A stretch of 11,170 bases of DNA from an uncultured Lachnospiraceae bacterium (GTDB lineage: Bacteria; Bacillota; Clostridia; Lachnospirales; Lachnospiraceae): assembly GCA_902783445.1 (NCBI GenBank), contig CACZQX010000092.1:1-11170 (forward strand). Direction: 5' to 3'. This document shows positions 6,751-11,170 of the stretch, one piece after another (within the stretch, counting starts at the first letter, position 1; each line of letters begins with the position of its first letter). A model generated the notes under the pieces. That model saw only the letters and a list, made by a program, of their open reading frames with translations. It was not told where the DNA came from and did no database searches. A program made the position numbers and the translations under genes.

Positions 6751-8121
6751 ATGGCAAAAGCTAGAGAAACACAGTTTTTCTGCAAGGAATGCGGTTTTGA
6801 GTCATCAAAATGGTTAGGCCAGTGTCCGAGCTGTAAGCAGTGGAATAGTTTTGTTGAGGCACCTGTGGCTCCAAAGTCAAAGGGTGCTAAAAAACATGCC
6901 CTGACAAGCGAAAAACCGGTGACTTTATCCGAAATATCCATAATGCAGGAAGACCGAGTAACAACGGGAATAGAAGAATTTGACAGAGTCCTTGGTGGCG
7001 GCATAGTGCCGGCATCTCTAATACTTGTGGGCGGAGATCCGGGCATAGGTAAATCAACCCTTTTGCTTCAAGTATGCAAACATCTGTCGGATGACGGACA
7101 TAAAGTTTTATATATAACAGGTGAGGAGTCTTTAAAACAGATAAAGCTTCGCGCAAACAGATTGGGAGATTTTAACGATAATCTGCTGATTCTTTGCGAA
7201 ACAAATCTCGATTTGATTGAGGCTCATATCAGAAAGAGTGAGCCCGAAATGGTTATAATCGACTCTATCCAGACCATGTTTAGGGAAGATGTGGCAGCAG
7301 CCGCAGGCAGTGTAAGCCAGGTAAGAGAATCCACCAATATGCTTTTACAGCTTGCCAAAGGTCTTGAAATATCCATCTTTATCGTAGGGCATGTTACCAA
7401 AGAAGGCGTGGTTGCGGGACCGCGCGTGCTTGAACATATGGTGGATACGGTGCTTTATTTTGAAGGCGACAGACATGCATCCTATAGAATCCTTAGGGGC
7501 GTTAAAAACCGTTTCGGTTCCACCAATGAAATAGGTGTGTTTGAAATGCGTATGGAAGGACTTTCGGAAGTTAAAAATCCATCGGAGTTTTTGCTTCAAG
7601 GTCGCCCGGAAAATACATCGGGTTCCGTAGCAGTGTGCTTAATCGAAGGCACCAGACCATTAATGGTGGAAATACAGGGGCTTGTATCAAAGTCCGGCTT
7701 TGGTATGGCAAGAAGAACGGCAGCAGGTACGGATTATAACCGAGTTAATCTCTTGATTGCCGTTTTGGAAAAGCGTCTCGGCATAAATATTGCCGATTGC
7801 GACGCATATGTAAATATAGCTGGAGGAATGAAAGTAAGCGAGCCTGCCCTTGATTTGGGCTTGGTTGTGGCGCTGCTTTCAAGTTACAAAAACAAAATAG
7901 TTCCCGTCGATGTTGTAGTATTCGGCGAAGTGGGACTTTCGGGGGAAGTACGTGCCGTATCAATGGCGGCACAAAGAGTAGCCGAAGCGGCAAAGCTGGG
8001 CTTTAAAACATGCATACTTCCAAAGGCATCTTTGGAAGAAATAAAAGGAAATAAATCCATAAAAGGATTGGATAAAATGAACCTTATAGGCATAAGCACG
8101 ATAGGAGAGATACCTTGGTAG
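6751..8121 (+). CDS. radA: RadA, DNA repair ATPase/branch-migration helicase
   Basis: Hexameric ATPase that extends and processes recombination intermediates with RecA; 456 residues, full length. GGAG at 6742-6745 supports the ATG. The N-terminal zinc finger is C11-x2-C14 ... C25-x2-C28 (CKECG, CPSCKQWNSF). The RecA-like core has Walker A GGDPGIGKST (94-103), a Walker B-like strand EMVIIDSIQT (166-175), and the RadA-specific KNRFG motif (252-256), which is required for branch migration in studied homologues. The C-terminal Lon-like fold (about 285-456) has GLVSKSGFGMARRTAAG and VFGEVGLSGEVRAVSMAAQRVAEA; it acts as a DNA-binding scaffold, not a protease. Its position downstream of clpC matches the Bacillus clpC-radA order, but disA, which follows radA there, is absent. 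The end overlaps the next gene by seven bases. Confidence 0.97.
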   Translation: MAKARETQFFCKECGFESSKWLGQCPSCKQWNSFVEAPVAPKSKGAKKHALTSEKPVTLSEISIMQEDRVTTGIEEFDRVLGGGIVPASLILVGGDPGIGKSTLLLQVCKHLSDDGHKVLYITGEESLKQIKLRANRLGDFNDNLLILCETNLDLIEAHIRKSEPEMVIIDSIQTMFREDVAAAAGSVSQVRESTNMLLQLAKGLEISIFIVGHVTKEGVVAGPRVLEHMVDTVLYFEGDRHASYRILRGVKNRFGSTNEIGVFEMRMEGLSEVKNPSEFLLQGRPENTSGSVAVCLIEGTRPLMVEIQGLVSKSGFGMARRTAAGTDYNRVNLLIAVLEKRLGINIADCDAYVNIAGGMKVSEPALDLGLVVALLSSYKNKIVPVDVVVFGEVGLSGEVRAVSMAAQRVAEAAKLGFKTCILPKASLEEIKGNKSIKGLDKMNLIGISTIGEIPW

Positions 8122-8873
8122 TAGACTATATAGGCAAAAAGCGTACATGTGCCATAATGATTTTATTTTTGGCATCGCTGGCCTTAATGATTACCATGAC
8201 ATTTTTGAATGAAGATATTTCCTGGGGGACAACCATCGTAACTATTGTTTTGATGGTGGTTATCTTCTGTGTGCGCATTATAGTAAGCCATCTTCAGGCA
8301 AAAACAAAAGATAGCAGAGGTATGAACTTAGTAAGTAAAGAAGCAGAATATCTTATGATTTTATTGCCTACCGTTGCTACAAATTGGTATGTGACTTACT
8401 ATATGGTCGGAAGTTATGTAAACTCACACTTCAATACAATTACATTCAAAGATCACTTCATTTCAATATTGGTATTTGCAGCATTCTATCTTATAATCTT
8501 TGCAATAACCCATTCATTCAGAATTTCCATATTAATTCAAACAGCAGCATGGATTGTATATTGCCTCTTCATATACGAGCGTATTCATCTGCAAAGCGCC
8601 AAAGAAATAATGATATTGACCGAAGTGACGGTAGTTGCGTTATATTGCTTCTTGATTTTGATTGCAAGGGAGCGAAAATACATATATTACACAACAACCT
8701 TTACAAGCGGCAGACGCCCTTACAAAGGAGCGATTAAAAGATTGATATGTCTTGGAATAGCAATATTTTTAATAATTTTGGTATTCCTTGCCACGAAAGA
8801 TATAAGCGGCGAAAATGCCAAGGAACACGGCTATATAATCGAAAAAGTGGTCATGGTAAGAGAGATGATATAA
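8115..8873 (+). CDS. Seven-helix integral membrane protein of unknown function
   Basis: A 252-residue protein starting at TTG, inside the last codons of radA. AGGAGA at 8103-8108, six bases upstream, supports this start, and no later one has a comparable site. Likely transmembrane helices are at about 11-30, 39-58, 79-99, 114-133, 136-156, 164-183 and 208-227. The loop SHLQAKTKDSRG (58-69) and the stretch RERKYIYYTTTFTSGRRPYKGAIKR (185-209, in two parts around Tyr/Thr) are positively charged and probably cytoplasmic. The final ~25 residues are polar. I recognise no family, catalytic motif or transporter signature. The layout vaguely recalls the membrane portion of envelope enzymes, but no catalytic domain follows. 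The gene is translationally linked to radA and shares TAATG with the next gene, so it belongs to the operon. Confidence 0.82.
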   Translation: MVVDYIGKKRTCAIMILFLASLALMITMTFLNEDISWGTTIVTIVLMVVIFCVRIIVSHLQAKTKDSRGMNLVSKEAEYLMILLPTVATNWYVTYYMVGSYVNSHFNTITFKDHFISILVFAAFYLIIFAITHSFRISILIQTAAWIVYCLFIYERIHLQSAKEIMILTEVTVVALYCFLILIARERKYIYYTTTFTSGRRPYKGAIKRLICLGIAIFLIILVFLATKDISGENAKEHGYIIEKVVMVREMI

Positions 8874-9352
8874 TGAAAAATATGAAAATCCTTATATTCA
8901 GCGATTCACACGGAAAAAACGACAACATGGAGCGCATTTTAAACACTAAGCGCCCATATGATATGGTCTTGCATGCCGGTGATATAGAAGGCTTTGAGTA
9001 CGATTTGTCCGCGATAGCGGGTGTGGAAACACATATAGTAAGAGGGAATTGCGATTTCTTCTGTGACCTTCCGATAGAAAAAACAGTCTTACTTGGGGAA
9101 AATACCATCTACATACGCCACGGTGACGGCTACGTAAATTCCAATCCCGAAAGTCTGCTTGAGCTAACGGATGCAAATATTATTATTTTCGGTCATACAC
9201 ACGTGCCGTATTACAAAGAAGTAAACGGTCGCCATCTTTTCAATCCCGGTAGCATATCCAAGCCGCGAACGGCGGATAGGATTCCCGGCTACGGCTTGCT
9301 TGAAATAGACAATAGCGGGAAAATAACGTTTGAACATGTATTTTTGAATTAA
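8873..9352 (+). CDS. YfcE-like metallophosphoesterase
   Basis: Small cytoplasmic metal-dependent phosphodiesterase of 159 residues, the usual length for the YfcE/MJ0936 family, which hydrolyses phosphodiester bonds in vitro; natural substrates are mostly unknown. All five metal-site motifs are present in order: DSH (D11, H13), GD (D37), GNCD (N59), H83 in IRHGDG, and GHTH (H108, H110), followed by FNPGS. The frame stays open upstream for 42 more codons, but that stretch runs antiparallel to no family sequence and lies within the preceding membrane-protein gene. The ATG at 8873 overlaps that gene's TAA by one base, and MKILIFSDSHG is the family start, with an alternative ATG at 8882. The ribosome site is weak, so expression probably depends on coupling to the upstream gene. 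Confidence 0.93.
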   Translation: MKNMKILIFSDSHGKNDNMERILNTKRPYDMVLHAGDIEGFEYDLSAIAGVETHIVRGNCDFFCDLPIEKTVLLGENTIYIRHGDGYVNSNPESLLELTDANIIIFGHTHVPYYKEVNGRHLFNPGSISKPRTADRIPGYGLLEIDNSGKITFEHVFLN

Positions 9353-9359
9353 AGCTTTC

Positions 9360-9397
9360 GGGAGGCGTACTTTTTGTGGAAGTGTAAAAGACAATGA
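9360..9397 (+). promoter_or_regulatory. Strong orphan Shine-Dalgarno with possible short leader ORF
   Basis: GGGAGG (9360-9365) is a near-perfect ribosome binding site but lies 28 bases before the acyltransferase ATG, too far to serve it directly. Eight bases after it, TTG at 9374 opens a seven-codon frame (MWKCKRQ) whose TGA overlaps the acyltransferase start as ATGA. A GTG at 9376 would give only three codons. An in-frame TAA at 9385 rules out an N-terminally extended acyltransferase. A coupled leader peptide is a reasonable but unproven reading. Confidence 0.4.
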
Positions 9398-10452
9398 AAA
9401 ACAGAGAATTTGGAGTTGACTTGGTCAGGATTATGGCATTTTGCTTAATGTTATGGCTTCATTTTTACTTAAGAAATGGGTTCTATTTTCAGAAAATAGA
9501 AACCGTTTCGGGCTTTATGGCAGTATCAATGTTGCCCCTGTTTTTAAGCTGTGTGCCTATGTATATGATGTTAACCGGATATTTAAAATGCGGTAAAAGA
9601 TGGGATAAGAGTTATTATATGTCGCTTATTCCCATCCTTTTGTCGTGGTTTTTAATTTCCGTGATTCATTATATTTACAGAAGCAATGTATTGCACGAGG
9701 AAAAAACTGCAAGAGAGTGGATTGGGGAGCTATTGGGCTTTAAAATGGCAACATACAGCTGGTACATCGGAATGTATATAGGCCTGATTCTGATAAGTCC
9801 GATAATCAACCTTGTGTGGATGACCATAAAAAACAAAAAGGGTCACATTGCGGTGGTCATATCTCTTGTCCTTGTAACATTTGTGCCGTCAACAATTAAT
9901 TCAATGGGTGTTTTGTCAGAGGGAAGCACGATTCTACCAAGCTATTTTACGGCATTGTATCCAATAACTTACTATGTAATAGGTTGTTACATAAAGACAT
10001 ATAAACCAAAACTAAACAGCATCGCATGTGTTATTACTGCATTATTTGTAGGGGTTGTAATGGCCTTTGTCAATATATCAACAAGAACACAAGCCGACAA
10101 TTTCTACACGGGATACGGACTTGAATACAGCAATATTATGCTGGCGGCGGTGACAGTGCTTTTGTTTTTGGCTGTTTACAGATTGAATGTAAAAAATGAA
10201 TTAGTAAAGAAACTTGCAAAAATCATATCGTCTTGTGTACTTGAAATGTATTTGATATCATATATTTTCGACAACAAGATTTACGTTTGGAAATACGGCG
10301 AATACCCGATGTCATCCTACATAGTAGTCGGATTGGCGCTAACAGCGGCTGTATTCGGACTTTCTTTTATATCGGGAGGCTTGATAAATCTTGCGGTAAA
10401 GAAGATATATGCTCTTATAAAAAGGATAGTTTTGAGGGAAAAATGGAATTAG
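9394..10452 (+). CDS. Acyltransferase family 3 integral membrane protein
   Basis: Membrane O-acyltransferase of 352 residues, of the OafA/WecH/YiaH type, which moves acetyl or related acyl groups onto cell-surface sugars. Residues 6-26 carry the family opening, GVDLVRIMAFCLML then WLHFYL, with conserved Arg12 and the likely catalytic His23 at the end of helix 1. PLFLSCVPMYMMLTGYL (48-64) is the typical second-helix motif, and YSWYIGMYIGLILISPIIN (121-139) matches the W-Y segment of the family. About ten hydrophobic helices follow in all. The in-frame TAA just upstream fixes ATG 9394 as the practical start, despite no good site at normal spacing. It ends in a ten-base overlap with a soluble sugar acetyltransferase, which suggests both act on one glycan. 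The acceptor cannot be told from sequence. Confidence 0.9.
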   Translation: MKNREFGVDLVRIMAFCLMLWLHFYLRNGFYFQKIETVSGFMAVSMLPLFLSCVPMYMMLTGYLKCGKRWDKSYYMSLIPILLSWFLISVIHYIYRSNVLHEEKTAREWIGELLGFKMATYSWYIGMYIGLILISPIINLVWMTIKNKKGHIAVVISLVLVTFVPSTINSMGVLSEGSTILPSYFTALYPITYYVIGCYIKTYKPKLNSIACVITALFVGVVMAFVNISTRTQADNFYTGYGLEYSNIMLAAVTVLLFLAVYRLNVKNELVKKLAKIISSCVLEMYLISYIFDNKIYVWKYGEYPMSSYIVVGLALTAAVFGLSFISGGLINLAVKKIYALIKRIVLREKWN

Positions 10453-11012
10453 AAGAATTATTAAAACACTTTAACAGCAAAGCCACTCTGGGAACCGATA
10501 GGGAATATATAGAATTGATGCGATTCTACAGCAGGCAGGCTCAAAAGATAACTATGGAAATTAATACAAAATACCATGAGCCGGACGAACTGGCAGCCTT
10601 GTTTTCCGAGCTTATAGGTAAAGAAGTGGGCGAAGGGTTCGGCCTTTTTCCGCCGTTCTACACTGATTTTGGTAAGAATATTACAATCGGCAAAAATGTA
10701 TTTATTAATGCAGATTGTAAATTTCAGGACCAAGGCGGCATTTGTATAGATGACGGAGCCTTGATCGGACACGGTGTTGTGCTTGCTACTCTTAACCATG
10801 ATATGTGTCCCGAAAAAAGACAACAGCTTCATCCGGCGCCGATTTATATCGGAAAAAATGTTTGGATTGGGGCAAATTCCGTTGTTACAGGAGGAGTAAA
10901 AATAGGCGACAACGCAGTGGTGGCAGCAGGCGCCGTTGTAACAAAAGATGTTAAAGACAATACCGTGGTAGGCGGTGTGCCGGCAAAGTTTATAAAAAAT
11001 ATTGAGGATTGA
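10443..11012 (+). CDS. Maltose/galactoside-type O-acetyltransferase (left-handed beta-helix)
   Basis: Soluble acetyl-CoA-dependent sugar O-acetyltransferase, 189 residues, like Maa/LacA (about 185-200). The frame is open 52 codons further upstream, but ATG 10443 has GAGGG four bases before it, and MELEELLKHF leads into the family's N-terminal helical domain (LGTD, MRFYSRQAQKITMEIN, KYHEPDE). The hexapeptide-repeat beta-helix covers about 65-185 (FGKNITIGKNVFINADC, IYIGKNVWIGANSVVTGGV, IGDNAVVAAGAVVTKDV). The catalytic His is H119 in LNHD. The end, GGVPAKFIKNI, is the standard C-terminal motif. It overlaps the membrane acyltransferase gene by ten bases, so the two are translationally coupled. 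It is the last gene before a strong terminator. Known members acetylate maltose, galactosides or surface polysaccharide sugars; the specific acceptor here is not evident. Confidence 0.94.
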   Translation: MELEELLKHFNSKATLGTDREYIELMRFYSRQAQKITMEINTKYHEPDELAALFSELIGKEVGEGFGLFPPFYTDFGKNITIGKNVFINADCKFQDQGGICIDDGALIGHGVVLATLNHDMCPEKRQQLHPAPIYIGKNVWIGANSVVTGGVKIGDNAVVAAGAVVTKDVKDNTVVGGVPAKFIKNIED

Positions 11013-11020
11013 AATATCAT

Positions 11021-11047
11021 AAAAGCCCTAAATTTAGGGCTTTTTTT
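11021..11047 (+). terminator. Rho-independent terminator of the gntR-clpC-radA-acetyltransferase unit
   Basis: AAAAGCCCTA (11021-11030) and TAGGGCTTTT (11035-11044) form a perfect ten-pair stem with an AATT loop, followed by a run of seven T (11041-11047). It lies eight bases after the acetyltransferase stop. The stem is self-complementary, and T/A runs flank both sides, so it could also work on the minus strand, though no minus-strand gene is seen nearby. Confidence 0.95.
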
Positions 11048-11060
11048 GATGCATTATTTC

Positions 11061-11127
11061 TTTTTTGAAAAAAATAAAAAAATATTTGAAAAAATCGGTT
11101 GACAAAGTATTTTCATAATGGTAATAT
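11061..11127 (+). promoter_or_regulatory. Strong sigma-A promoter with A/T-rich upstream element
   Basis: TTGACA (11099-11104), a 17-base spacer and TAATAT (11122-11127) are close to consensus. An A-rich tract (about 11067-11096) directly upstream resembles an UP element. Predicted transcription starts near 11134 and runs off the right edge. The strength and UP-like tract would fit a stable-RNA operon or a highly expressed gene, but the product is not visible. Confidence 0.85.
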
Positions 11128-11134
11128 ATCAAAG

Positions 11135-11148
11135 TTGCTTGTGAGCAA
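11135..11148 (+). other. Small hairpin at the predicted transcript 5' end
   Basis: TTGCT (11135-11139) and AGCAA (11144-11148) pair around a TGTG loop. It would lie at the very 5' end of the transcript from the 11099-11127 promoter and could protect the RNA or be part of a leader. The remaining bases to 11170 are A/C-rich with no start codon or structure I can identify. Confidence 0.4.
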
Positions 11149-11170
11149 TAAACAAAAAACACAGCAACAA

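Noticed and set aside
8747..8872. N-terminal extension of the metallophosphoesterase
   Set aside because: The extra 42 codons lie inside the membrane-protein gene and carry no family sequence; the overlap start at 8873 gives the usual length.
8115..8873. Truncated lipoteichoic-acid-synthase-like protein
   Set aside because: The helix layout is only vaguely similar; no sulfatase-type domain or remnant follows in any frame.
10287..10442. N-terminal extension of the O-acetyltransferase
   Set aside because: It lies within the acyltransferase gene and has no family similarity; ATG 10443 with GAGGG fits the family length.
1..11170. CRISPR arrays, insertion sequences, tRNA genes, phage attachment sites
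   Set aside because: I saw no regularly spaced repeats, transposase motifs, terminal inverted repeats or cloverleaf sequences in the window.

Overview
The window looks like chromosomal DNA from a low-GC, Gram-positive anaerobe of the class Clostridia, most likely a Lachnospiraceae-type organism. The reasons are the A/T-rich, AGA-heavy codon use, strong AGGAG-type ribosome binding sites, TTG starts, a ClpC/RadA stress operon, a GH73 peptidoglycan hydrolase of the kind common in that family, and a dockerin/cohesin pair. This placement is inference from gene content; no rRNA gene is present. All recognisable genes lie on the + strand and no gap exceeds 100 bases until the last ~160 bases.

Region 1 (1-3348) is a cell-surface module. 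A 5'-truncated glucosaminidase carries a cadherin-like beta-sandwich and ends in a two-repeat type I dockerin. The next gene encodes a secreted/membrane protein with an N-terminal cohesin-like domain, a cadherin-like domain, an unrecognised extracellular module, one transmembrane helix, and a cytoplasmic tail that begins with an extremely acidic stretch (32 of 35 residues D/E) and continues into a charged helix. The simplest reading is a membrane-anchored cohesin receptor holding a dockerin-tagged autolysin at the cell surface, with a cytoplasmic domain of unknown role. This is the most interesting part of the window.

Region 2 (3349-8121) is a stress operon: a YtrA-type GntR regulator, clpC, a small conserved protein of unknown function, and radA. 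It resembles the ctsR-mcsA-mcsB-clpC-radA locus of Bacillus, but a GntR repressor sits where ctsR-mcsAB would be. A good sigma-A promoter (TTGCAG-17-TATTAT) precedes gntR, and an inverted repeat (TGTTAT-N7-ATAACA) lies over its -10 box, which suggests autoregulation.

Region 3 (8115-11012) is tightly coupled to radA by overlapping starts and stops: a seven-helix membrane protein of unknown function, a YfcE-like metallophosphoesterase, an integral-membrane acyltransferase-3 enzyme, and a hexapeptide-repeat sugar O-acetyltransferase. A clear intrinsic terminator (11021-11047) closes the unit, so gntR to the acetyltransferase could be one transcript of about 7.6 kb.

Region 4 (11048-11170) holds no gene. 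It contains an A/T-rich tract, a near-consensus promoter (TTGACA-17-TAATAT) and a small hairpin at the predicted transcript start, driving something beyond the right edge.
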